NCBI GenBank assembly: GCA_049974825.1
Contig: JBNGDJ010000029.1
Coordinates: forward strand, 1-23,533
From: JBKHDT01 sp049974825
Lineage (GTDB): Bacteria > Pseudomonadota > Gammaproteobacteria > Halothiobacillales > Halothiobacillaceae
Length of the DNA stretch: 23,533 nucleotides
Reading direction: 5' to 3'
Part shown: one piece after another, positions 7,569 through 14,554 of the stretch
How positions within the stretch are numbered: the stretch's first letter is position 1
Layout: each line of letters starts with the position of its first letter
The notes under the pieces: model-generated
The model's database searches: none
The model's input: the letters and a program-made list of their open reading frames with translations, nothing else
What the model was told of the DNA's origin: nothing
Position numbers and translations under genes: made by a program

Positions 7569-8564
7569 ATGTCGGCGCGCAGGGTTTGGCCGGCAGCGAT
7601 TCTGGCGCTGTGCTGCATCCTGTCTGCCGGTGCGGCGTCAGCCGATTTCTCGGGACGGGAAGGGTTCGACGAGTTTGTCTTGGAAACGGCAGATGAGCTA
7701 GGCATGCCCGAGGCCGAAGTGCGGGAAATTCTCTCGGCTGCGCGCTACCAGCAGAGCATTATTGATGCGATCACGCGTCCTGCGGAGTCGCGCACCTGGG
7801 CCGAGTACCGCCCCATCTTCATGACCCAGCGGCGGATCGACAACGGGGTGCGTTTCTGGGACGAGCACCAGGAAGCGCTTGAGGCTATTTCCGCGGATTA
7901 CGGGATTCCGCCGGAAATTATCGTGGCGATCATTGGCGTGGAAACGGCCTACGGGGGCTACACGGGCAACTACCGCGTGCTGGATGCCCTCATGACCCTG
8001 GGATTTGATTACCCGCGGCGCGCGGCTTTCTTCCGCAAGCAGCTGGTGGCGTTTCTCGCGCTGGCGGACAAGGAAGGAATTGACGTGGCGTCGGCGACCG
8101 GCAGTTACGCCGGTGCGATGGGCCTGCCCCAGTTCATCCCCACAAGCTATCTGGATTATGCCGTGGACGGCAGCGGGGACGGGCGTCGCGATCTCTGGTC
8201 CAGCAAGCACGACGTCTTTGCCAGCGTGGCCAACTATTTCGCCCGCCATGGCTGGGAGCACGAGGGGCAGGTCGCCTTTCCCGTGTCGGTTGGAGAAGCC
8301 CGGGTGGATGACCTGCTCAACACCGGTCGGGATCTCAAGCCGAAGACGACCCTCGCCGAGTTGGCCGAGCGCGGCGTTACGCTGCCCGAGCACGATCTTC
8401 CGTCCGATACGCCGGTCATGCTCTTCACCCTGACTTCGCCGGACCGGGTGGAGCACTGGGTCGGGCTCAACAATTTCTACGTCATCACGCGCTACAACCA
8501 CAGCGTTCTCTATGCGATGGCGGTGTGGGAGCTGTCGCAGGCGATCGCCGCGGCGCGTGAGTAA
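7569..8564 (+). CDS. mltB: Membrane-bound-type lytic murein transglycosylase B
   Basis: Cleaves the glycan strand between MurNAc and GlcNAc with formation of 1,6-anhydroMurNAc. The 331-residue product has the MltB/Slt35 core: IIGVETAYGG contains the catalytic Glu125, followed by the conserved NYRVLDALMTLGFDYPRRAAFF and AMGLPQFIPTSY segments and a C-terminal NNFYVITRYNHS motif. The N-terminus is a signal peptide ending near ASA (residue 25). Unlike E. coli MltB I see no good lipobox (LALC has Leu at -1), so this may be a soluble periplasmic form. The ATG at 7569 follows GGGGTGGGG. rlpA follows about 20 bases downstream. Repeat copy C sits in its leader. Confidence 0.93.
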   Translation: MSARRVWPAAILALCCILSAGAASADFSGREGFDEFVLETADELGMPEAEVREILSAARYQQSIIDAITRPAESRTWAEYRPIFMTQRRIDNGVRFWDEHQEALEAISADYGIPPEIIVAIIGVETAYGGYTGNYRVLDALMTLGFDYPRRAAFFRKQLVAFLALADKEGIDVASATGSYAGAMGLPQFIPTSYLDYAVDGSGDGRRDLWSSKHDVFASVANYFARHGWEHEGQVAFPVSVGEARVDDLLNTGRDLKPKTTLAELAERGVTLPEHDLPSDTPVMLFTLTSPDRVEHWVGLNNFYVITRYNHSVLYAMAVWELSQAIAAARE

Positions 8565-8585
8565 GACGCGGTCGGGGGCGTGGGG

Positions 8586-9365
8586 ATGAAAGCGAAAACA
8601 TGGCTGGTCCGCGGATTGTGCCTGGCCCTGTTCGCCGCCCTGCTGGCCGGCTGCGCCGGCAAGCCGCGCCCGGGCAAGGCCACCACGGCTGATGCCGTGC
8701 CCCGTGCCGAGCCCGAGAGTCGCTACGGAAACCCGGAAAGTTACCGGGTTTTTGGCAAGACCTACCGCGTTCGTTCGAGCAATCACGGTTATCGAGAGCA
8801 GGGCATTGCCTCTTGGTACGGCCCGGGCTTTCACGGCAAGCGCACCTCCTCGGGCGAGACCTACGACATGTACGCCATGACCGCGGCGCATACGACTCTG
8901 CGCCTGCCGGCCTATGTTCGGGTGCGCAATCTGGAGAATGGAAAATCCGTGGTAGTGCGCGTCAATGACCGGGGGCCCTTTGCCGGCAACCGGGTCATTG
9001 ACCTGTCCTACGCGGCTGCCAGGCAACTGGGCATGATCGAAACCGGCACAGCGCTGGTAGAACTTGAAGTGGTTGGCCCCGGCGCGCCTGCCGGGCGCAC
9101 CCTGGCGGCTTCCACCATGTCGGCCGAAGCACGCTGGGGGGAAAACGTGTTCATGCAGGTCGGCGCGTTTTCGCAAGAGGACAATGCCCGCCGAATGGCC
9201 CGCCGACTGCGCGCCGGCGGGCTTGATGGGGTGCGAGAAGTCCCCGGGCAGGGCCTGACCCGAGTGTGGATTGGCCCTCTGGTTTCGGTGGACTCGGCGG
9301 ATGACCTGGGCCGGAGACTCACATCGCTGGGCGTGCATGATTTCCACGTGACGGTCGCACCCTGA
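8586..9365 (+). CDS. rlpA: RlpA lipoprotein, septal/side-wall transglycosylase with SPOR domain
   Basis: RlpA is an outer-membrane lipoprotein; in Pseudomonas it cleaves glycan strands that lack peptide stems. This 259-residue copy has a lipoprotein signal with lipobox LAGC (Cys23), a double-psi beta-barrel domain (about residues 73-150) with GIASWYG, and residues His102 and Asp128 spaced as the catalytic pair described for Pseudomonas RlpA. A C-terminal SPOR domain (about 180-258, beginning FMQVGAFSQ) binds denuded glycans. The ATG at 8586 is preferred, although a GTG six bases earlier in the same frame is also possible. It is followed by a 337-base gap holding repeat copies before dacA. Confidence 0.95.
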   Translation: MKAKTWLVRGLCLALFAALLAGCAGKPRPGKATTADAVPRAEPESRYGNPESYRVFGKTYRVRSSNHGYREQGIASWYGPGFHGKRTSSGETYDMYAMTAAHTTLRLPAYVRVRNLENGKSVVVRVNDRGPFAGNRVIDLSYAAARQLGMIETGTALVELEVVGPGAPAGRTLAASTMSAEARWGENVFMQVGAFSQEDNARRMARRLRAGGLDGVREVPGQGLTRVWIGPLVSVDSADDLGRRLTSLGVHDFHVTVAP

Positions 9366-9384
9366 GCCGCCGTTTTTGGGAGTC

Positions 9385-9472
9385 TAGGCGCCCGGCTCAC
9401 GCCCCTTGCGCTATTGTGCCTTGGGGCATCCGCGCCCCAATCGGGAATCTGAAGCAATTGTGCAGAGATTAC
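9385..9472 (+). repeat. Degenerate partial repeat preceding copy D
   Basis: This stretch follows the order of the right half of the repeat: GCGCCCGGCTC (H2 right arm region), CTTGCGCTATTGTGC (H1 region), GGGGCATCCGCGCCCC (H4; 7-bp stem TTGGGGC with GCCCCAA), then GGGAATCT to AGATTACC (H5 remnant). It is oriented like copy D and ends four bases before it. It looks like an older copy whose left part has been lost and next to whose end copy D inserted. Confidence 0.6.
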
Positions 9473-9674
9473 CTTTGGAAACTCTGCACAAATCCATCCA
9501 TGGATTTGTGGGCTGACGCCAGCTGAACGCGTCAGCTGGCGGAGCCCGCGTTCAGCAACGCCCGGGCCGATACATGCTCGGCCCGGGCTCCGCAATTCAA
9601 TGGCTTACGCCATTGTGCGGCAGGGCATCCGAGACCGGCACGGGAAGGTCTGCATTCGTGCAGACCTTCCCTTT
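9473..9674 (+). repeat. Multi-hairpin repeat, copy D (194 bases) with 4-base flanking repeats
   Basis: The element is 9477-9670, flanked by CTTT at 9473-9476 and 9671-9674. Stems: H3 at 9487-9510 (11 bp), an extra stem within a 42-base insertion at 9517-9541 (10 bp, arm CGCCAGCTGA, loop ACGCG), H2 at 9560-9588 (11 bp, loop TACATGC), H1 at 9598-9615 (7 bp, loop TTAC) and H5 at 9642-9671 (13 bp, loop TTCG). The 42-base insertion (9511-9552) also contains alternative pairings such as GCTGAACGC with GCGTTCAGC. The left end GGAAACTCTGCACAAATCC and the right end complement GGAAGGTCTGCACGAATGC match at 15 of 19 positions. It ends 32 bases before the dacA start. Confidence 0.9.
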
Positions 9675-9702
9675 CAATCGAACCAAGACAAGAGATCGAT
9701 AC

Positions 9703-10911
9703 ATGATGCGCAACAGCCTGTTTGCGACGTTCCGCCACATGATGGTCATCTGGATTGCAGCCCTCTGGTTGGGCTTAAGCGTTCCGCTGGCGGCACAGCA
9801 GGCGGTCCCGCTGCCTGGGCCGACCGCGGATGCTCGTGTGCCGCCAATGCCGTCGGCGCCGGTCTTGTCGGCGCGTTCGTACCTGCTGATGGATTTCGAT
9901 TCCGGGCAGGTTCTTGTCGAAAAGAACGCGGACGAACCGATGGAGCCGGCCAGCATTACCAAGCTGGTTTCGACGTACGTGATCTTCCAGGCCCTCGAGC
10001 GCGGCGACATCAGCCTGGAGGACGAAGTCCTGATCAGTGAACGGGCCTGGCGCAAGGGTGGCTCGAAGATGTTCATCGAGGTGGGTGACCGGGTCTCCGT
10101 CGAAAACCTGCTTCAGGGCGTGATCGTCCAGTCCGGCAACGACGCGACCATTGCGCTGGCGGAGCATGTGTCCGGATCCGTGGAGGCCTTTGTCCAGGAA
10201 ATGAATGCCACGGCCCGTCGTCTGGGCATGAACGCCAGCCAGTTCATGAACACGACGGGCTGGCCGGCCGAAGGGCATGTCATGTCCGCCCGGGATATTG
10301 CCACCATCATGGCGGCCATTATCCGGGATTTCCCCGATCAGTACGCCCGCTACAGCCAGAAGGAGTTCACCTGGAACGAGATCCGGCAGCACAACCGCAA
10401 CCGTCTTTTGTGGCGCGATCCTTCCGTGGATGGCGGCAAGACCGGGCACACGAGCTCGGCCGGCTACTGCCTGGTGGCCTCGGCGCAGCGCGAAGCAACG
10501 CGGATGATCGCCGTCGTGCTGGGCACCGAGAGCGACGCGGTGCGCACCGAGCAGACGCAGACCCTGCTCAACTACGGTTTCCGTTTCTATGAAACTCTGC
10601 CGATTCGTCGCGCTGGCGAGGGGCTCAGCAATGTGCGGGTCTGGAAAGGGGCGGTTCCCGAGGTCGGCGTGGGGCTGGCGCAAGACTTGTCCGTGACCGT
10701 CCCGCGCAACCTGCGCAACCAGGTGGATGTCTCTCTGATCATCGATGGCCCGGTCATGGCGCCGTTGCAGGCCGGGGCAGTGGTCGGCAAGCTGCAGGTG
10801 ACCGCCGGCGACCAGCTGGTCGCCGAGCGACCCGTCGTGGCGCTAGAAGCGGTTGCCGAGGGTGGTTTCGTCGGTCGCACCATTGACAGTATCCGGCTGC
10901 TGTTCGAATGA
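9703..10911 (+). CDS. dacA: D-alanyl-D-alanine carboxypeptidase (PBP5/6 type)
   Basis: Removes the terminal D-alanine from peptidoglycan pentapeptides in the periplasm. The 402-residue product has a signal peptide ending near LAA (residue 31), then the three serine-peptidase motifs SITK (84-87, nucleophile Ser84), SGN (144-146) and KTG (246-248). A C-terminal beta domain follows, and the last residues GRTIDSIRLLFE look like the amphipathic helix that anchors PBP5 to the inner membrane. Two ATG codons lie side by side (9703 and 9706); AAGAGA upstream serves either. The stop overlaps the next start in ATGA, so the following transaminase gene is translationally coupled. Confidence 0.96.
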   Translation: MMRNSLFATFRHMMVIWIAALWLGLSVPLAAQQAVPLPGPTADARVPPMPSAPVLSARSYLLMDFDSGQVLVEKNADEPMEPASITKLVSTYVIFQALERGDISLEDEVLISERAWRKGGSKMFIEVGDRVSVENLLQGVIVQSGNDATIALAEHVSGSVEAFVQEMNATARRLGMNASQFMNTTGWPAEGHVMSARDIATIMAAIIRDFPDQYARYSQKEFTWNEIRQHNRNRLLWRDPSVDGGKTGHTSSAGYCLVASAQREATRMIAVVLGTESDAVRTEQTQTLLNYGFRFYETLPIRRAGEGLSNVRVWKGAVPEVGVGLAQDLSVTVPRNLRNQVDVSLIIDGPVMAPLQAGAVVGKLQVTAGDQLVAERPVVALEAVAEGGFVGRTIDSIRLLFE

Positions 10912-11798
10912 ACCCCGAGCTGTCACCCGCCACCGGCACGGTCTATCTGAACGGCACTTTCCTGCCTGCCGGTGAGGCGCGGGTTTCGGTGCTGGATCGC
11001 GGTTTTCTTTTCGGGGACGGCGTCTACGAGGTCATTCCCTTCTTTGCGGGTCGCCCCCTGGGGCTGGCGGGCCACCTGGACCGGCTGGCGCGCAGCCTGC
11101 GGGAGATCGGGCTGGCCGATCCGCATTCGCGGGAGGAATGGCTGGCGCTGCTGCGGGAGATCGTCTCGCGACATGGCGCAGGTGACCTCTCTGTCTACCT
11201 GCAGGTGACCCGGGGTGCCCCGGCGCGCCGGGATCATGCCTTTCCCGCGCCACAGACCCCGGCCACCGTGCTGATCACCGCCAGTCCCCTGCGTCGGCTG
11301 CCCGAGTCAGTGCGTGCTGATGGGGCTTCGGCCATTACCCTGCCGGATCAGCGGTGGGGGCGCTGCGACATCAAGAGCGTGAACCTGCTGGCCAATGTAC
11401 TGGCACGCCAGCAGGCGGTGACCGCAGGGGTGATGGAAGCGATCCTGCTGCGCGAGGGTCATGCGGTCGAGGGAGCCGCGAGCAACCTGTTCGTGGTCCG
11501 GGGCGACTGCCTTGTGACACCACCGCGCAGTCCCCATATCCTGGCGGGAATCACGCGCGCGCTGGTGCTTGATCTCGCCGCCGAGGTCGGGCTCGCAGCT
11601 CGCGAGCAAGTCATCCCGGAGCAGGAACTGCGGGCCGCCGACGAAATCTGGATGACCAGTTCGACCCGTGAAATCATGCCGGTTTGCCGGCTTGACGGGG
11701 TCGCGGTGGGGTCCGGCCGGCCAGGTGCGGCCTGGATTCGGCTGGATCAGGCCTATCAGGAACGCAAACGGGCATTGCCCGAGGATTGGACAACATGA
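10908..11798 (+). CDS. Class IV PLP aminotransferase, D-amino-acid transaminase-like
   Basis: A 296-residue fold-type IV PLP enzyme. It resembles Bacillus D-alanine aminotransferase closely: RGFLFGDGVYEVIP (31-44), YLQVTRGAPARRDHAFP (97-113) and RCDIKSVNLLANVLA (152-166), where Lys156 should bind PLP, and VEGAASNLFVV. D-amino-acid transaminases interconvert D-alanine and D-glutamate with their keto acids. Its coupling to dacA, which releases D-alanine, makes recycling of that D-alanine an attractive role, but this is inference. Branched-chain aminotransferase or aminodeoxychorismate lyase are alternatives in the same fold; the sequence favours the D-amino-acid branch. The stop overlaps ybeD in ATGA. 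I give no symbol because dat/daaA naming depends on proof of substrate. Confidence 0.85.
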   Translation: MNPELSPATGTVYLNGTFLPAGEARVSVLDRGFLFGDGVYEVIPFFAGRPLGLAGHLDRLARSLREIGLADPHSREEWLALLREIVSRHGAGDLSVYLQVTRGAPARRDHAFPAPQTPATVLITASPLRRLPESVRADGASAITLPDQRWGRCDIKSVNLLANVLARQQAVTAGVMEAILLREGHAVEGAASNLFVVRGDCLVTPPRSPHILAGITRALVLDLAAEVGLAAREQVIPEQELRAADEIWMTSSTREIMPVCRLDGVAVGSGRPGAAWIRLDQAYQERKRALPEDWTT

Positions 11799-12094
11799 AC
11801 AGACCCCTGCCATCCTGCCCGCTTGAAGGCTCGGATCGGGACACCCTGCTGGAATTTCCCTGCCGCTTCCCCGTCAAGGTGATGGGGCAGGCGACCGACC
11901 GATTCGAGCAGGATATCCGGGCCGTGTTCGAGAAGCACCTGCCCGGTCTCGACGAGTCCGCCTACGTCATCCGTGACAGTCGTGCCGGGCGATTTGTCGC
12001 GATCACGGTCACTTTCGAAGCGCAGTCCCAGGGGCAGCTCGATGCCCTTTACATGGACTTGACCGCGCACCCGGACGTCAAGATGTGCCTGTAA
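11795..12094 (+). CDS. ybeD: YbeD-like DUF493 protein
   Basis: A 99-residue protein of the DUF493/YbeD family, a small ACT-like ferredoxin-fold protein of unsettled function that is widely found just before lipB. The core LLEFPCRFPVKVMG, then GRFVAITVTFEAQSQGQLDALYMDL and the ending HPDVKMCL fit the family. The start at 11795 overlaps the previous stop and has GAGGA nine bases upstream. Its 3' end overlaps the lipB start by 10 bases. Neighbours suggest a link to lipoate or cell-wall metabolism, but no function can be read from the sequence. Confidence 0.9.
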   Translation: MNRPLPSCPLEGSDRDTLLEFPCRFPVKVMGQATDRFEQDIRAVFEKHLPGLDESAYVIRDSRAGRFVAITVTFEAQSQGQLDALYMDLTAHPDVKMCL

Positions 12095-12711
12095 GTCCGA
12101 TCCAGACCCGCCGACTGGCGGGCTATCAGGATTACGCTACTATCCAGGGCCGGATGCAAGCCTTTACCGACAGTCGGGACGCCAACACCGCCGACGAGCT
12201 CTGGATTCTTGAGCATTCCCCGGTGTATTCCATGGGCTTGAATGCCGACCCGGAGCACCTGCTGGATACCGGGACGATTCCCGTGGTCCGTTCTGATCGC
12301 GGGGGGCAGGTCACCTACCATGGCCCCGGCCAGCTCGTGGTCTATACGATGATTGACCTGGCGCGTTGCGGTCTGGGTGTGCGCGAGTACGTCCAGATGC
12401 TGGAGGGCGCGGTCATCGACCTGTTGGCGGATTTCGGCATTCGTGGCGAGCGCCGATCCGGCGCGCCGGGGGTTTACGTTGACGGGGCCAAGATTACCGC
12501 GCTGGGCCTCAAGGTGCGTCGCGGCCGCTGCTATCACGGCGTGTCGCTCAACGTGGACATGGACCTGGCACCCTTCGGCCGGATCAACCCCTGCGGTTTC
12601 GCGGGCATGCCGGTCTGCCAGCTTTCCGATTTTGTGGCGGGTGTCGAAGTCGAATCGGTTGGCACGTTATTATCCACGACCCTGGCCCGAACCCTGGAGA
12701 CCTGCCGATGA
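12085..12711 (+). CDS. lipB: Octanoyl-[ACP]:protein N-octanoyltransferase LipB
   Basis: LipB moves octanoate from acyl carrier protein to the lipoyl domains of 2-oxoacid dehydrogenases and GcvH. The 208-residue protein has SDRGGQVTYHGPGQLV (70-85), the acyl-accepting Cys170 in NPCG and the catalytic Lys136 in GAKITALGLK, equivalent to Cys169/Lys135 of E. coli LipB. The start is a GTG inside the end of ybeD. The stop overlaps the lipA start in ATGA, so LipB and LipA, successive steps of lipoate synthesis, are translationally coupled. Confidence 0.97.
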   Translation: MPVSPIQTRRLAGYQDYATIQGRMQAFTDSRDANTADELWILEHSPVYSMGLNADPEHLLDTGTIPVVRSDRGGQVTYHGPGQLVVYTMIDLARCGLGVREYVQMLEGAVIDLLADFGIRGERRSGAPGVYVDGAKITALGLKVRRGRCYHGVSLNVDMDLAPFGRINPCGFAGMPVCQLSDFVAGVEVESVGTLLSTTLARTLETCR

Positions 12712-13673
12712 GCACCCCCACGCGTCCTGATGCCCCGACGCGCGCCATGCGCAGCGCCGACAAGGTGGCGCGGATTCCCGTCAAGATCGAGCCGACCGTC
12801 GAGGCACCACGCAAGCCTTCGTGGATCCGCGCCAAGCCCCAGGGGGACCCGGCGGTTCAGCGACTCAAGCGGATCCTGCGCGACCAGACCCTCAACACGG
12901 TCTGCGAGGAGGCCAACTGTCCCAACCTGGGCGAGTGTTTTGCGCAGGGTACCGCGACCTTCATGATCATGGGGGACATCTGCACCCGTCGCTGCCCCTT
13001 CTGTGACGTGGCGCACGGCAAGCCGCGCCCGCTTGATCCCGAGGAGCCTGCCAAGCTGGCTGACACGGTCGAGGCCATGGGGTTGAACTACGTGGTGGTC
13101 ACTTCCGTAGACCGCGATGACCTGCGCGACGGCGGGGCCGGGCACTTCGCCGCGGTGATCCGCGCCCTGCGCGCCCGCTGTCCGGACACGCGCATCGAGG
13201 TGCTGACCCCCGATTTTCGTGGCCGCGAGCAACGGGCCGTGGATGTGCTGGCAGAGGACCCGCCGGATGTCTTCAATCACAACCTGGAAACGGTGCCGCG
13301 ACTTTACCGGGCAGCCCGGCCGGGTGCGTCCTACGAGGGTTCTCTGGCGTTGTTGCAGGAGATCAAGGCACGATGCCCTGATTTGCCGACCAAGTCCGGC
13401 CTGATGGTGGGGCTGGGCGAAACGACGGACGAGCTGGAGGCCGTGATGCGTGACCTGCGCGCACATGACGTGGACATGCTCACGCTGGGACAGTATCTGC
13501 AGCCCTCGCGTCATCACCTGCCCGTTGACCGGTTTGTGCCGCCGGCGGAGTTCGATGACTACGCACGCCTGGCTCGGGAGCTCGGATTTGCTCATGTGGC
13601 CAGCGGTCCCATGGTGCGTTCTTCGTACCACGCGGACCAGGGCGGCAGCGAAGTACTGGGCATCGCTGGCTAA
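12708..13673 (+). CDS. lipA: Lipoyl synthase LipA
   Basis: A radical-SAM enzyme that inserts two sulfurs into the protein-bound octanoyl chain. The 321-residue product has the auxiliary cluster cysteines Cys66, Cys71 and Cys77 (CEEANCPNLGEC), the radical-SAM cysteines Cys92, Cys96 and Cys99 (CTRRCPFC) and the C-terminal RSSYHAD, whose serine binds the auxiliary cluster. It closes the dacA-transaminase-ybeD-lipB-lipA run of overlapping genes. The stop codon TAA is also part of the CTAA that flanks repeat copy E, so the insertion ends exactly at the end of the gene without changing the protein. Confidence 0.98.
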   Translation: MSTPTRPDAPTRAMRSADKVARIPVKIEPTVEAPRKPSWIRAKPQGDPAVQRLKRILRDQTLNTVCEEANCPNLGECFAQGTATFMIMGDICTRRCPFCDVAHGKPRPLDPEEPAKLADTVEAMGLNYVVVTSVDRDDLRDGGAGHFAAVIRALRARCPDTRIEVLTPDFRGREQRAVDVLAEDPPDVFNHNLETVPRLYRAARPGASYEGSLALLQEIKARCPDLPTKSGLMVGLGETTDELEAVMRDLRAHDVDMLTLGQYLQPSRHHLPVDRFVPPAEFDDYARLARELGFAHVASGPMVRSSYHADQGGSEVLGIAG

Positions 13674-13829
13674 GGAAGGTCTGCACAAATGCAGACCTTC
13701 CCTTGCAGGGCACGGATGTCCTGCCGCACAATGGCGCAAGCCATTGAATTGCGGAGTCCGGGCCGAGCATGTATCGGCCCGGGCGTCACTGCGCAAAGCC
13801 AAGGATGGCTTTGTGCAGAGTTTCCCTAA
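13670..13829 (-). repeat. Multi-hairpin repeat, copy E (152 bases) with 4-base flanking repeats
   Basis: The element is 13674-13825, read on the minus strand, flanked by CTAA at 13670-13673 and 13826-13829. On the plus strand: H5 at 13674-13701 (12 bp, arm GGAAGGTCTGCA, loop CAAA), H4 at 13705-13724 (8 bp with one G-T pair, loop CGGA), H1 at 13729-13746 (CAATGGC, loop GCAA), H2 at 13757-13783 (10 bp including one T-G pair, loop GCATGTA) and H3 at 13789-13818 (13 bp, loop AGGA). In H3 a T-A pair of copy A is replaced by G-C. It lies between the convergent genes lipA and hflD. Its length equals that of copy B. Confidence 0.92.
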
Positions 13830-13918
13830 AGCCTTCCCGCCAGCGTCTCCCGTGTCGGACGTTCAAACCCTGTGCCGGCCCCTGACCAACATCCCGCGCG
13901 AAGAAGCCCTTTGCAGAC

Positions 13919-14545
13919 TCAGACAGTACCCATGCTGCGGCGCAGCAGCGTCTCGCAGGCTTCGAGGTAGCGCTTTCTTCGAAACAGCAGCTGCAGGCGG
14001 CTGCCACCGACCTGCTGCCAGAGAACGGCCGCCCGGATGCCCGCGAGTAGGGCAGAGCGGATCTGCGCGGCGATTTCCCGCTGCTCAAGGAATGTCTGCT
14101 CCCCGTTCACCACCACCTTGGGGGTCAGGTTGCTGATCGTGTCCCGGTACAGGGCGTTGATTTGCTCGAACAGCTCGTCTGTCAGGCCCTCGCGCTCCCA
14201 GTCGTGGGCCAGAGCCACCAGCCGGTCGTGGACGCGCCCGGGCATGGAGCCGGCCTGCAAAAAGCGCGGACCGAGCTGAAGCAGGATCATCGCGTAGCGT
14301 GTCAACTCCACGTCCCGGTCCTGTCCGCCAAGGGACTGGCGCAGCTGTTTGAGGCCTACCGCCACCCCGGCTTCCCCGCCGAAGATTTCCGCGGTGTCCT
14401 CCGCGTCAAAGGCGAAAAGCGAGCGGATACTGCCTTCGAGGGCAGACTGGGGCGCGCTGCCCCGGTAGGCCAGGTCGCGGACGAGAACCGCCGCCTGGGC
14501 GACACCGGCAAGCGCCAGTGTCTGTTCTTCGATGCTGTGACTCAT
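13919..14545 (-). CDS. hflD: High frequency lysogenisation protein HflD homolog
   Basis: A 208-residue helical protein of the HflD family. In E. coli it is a peripheral inner-membrane protein that affects phage lambda CII; its general cellular role is unclear. The conserved features are the N-terminal LALAGVAQAAVLV, LRQSLGG, the central LTRYAMILLQLGPRF and the C-terminal RKRYLEACETLLR. ATG at 14545 is chosen, nine bases after the mnmA stop with GGGA just before; a TTG nine bases earlier is in frame. Gene order nudJ-mnmA-hflD is as in E. coli. There is no terminator-like T-tract before repeat copy E downstream. Confidence 0.93.
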   Translation of the reverse strand: MSHSIEEQTLALAGVAQAAVLVRDLAYRGSAPQSALEGSIRSLFAFDAEDTAEIFGGEAGVAVGLKQLRQSLGGQDRDVELTRYAMILLQLGPRFLQAGSMPGRVHDRLVALAHDWEREGLTDELFEQINALYRDTISNLTPKVVVNGEQTFLEQREIAAQIRSALLAGIRAAVLWQQVGGSRLQLLFRRKRYLEACETLLRRSMGTV

Positions 14546-14554
14546 GCGTCCCAA

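Noticed and set aside
7698..9347. 549-codon open frame antisense to mltB and rlpA
   Set aside because: It spans two well-supported genes on the other strand and their junction, and reads as low-complexity GC-rich shadow.
1..13829. CRISPR array
   Set aside because: The repeats are kilobases apart, about 150 bases long and not separated by regular spacers.
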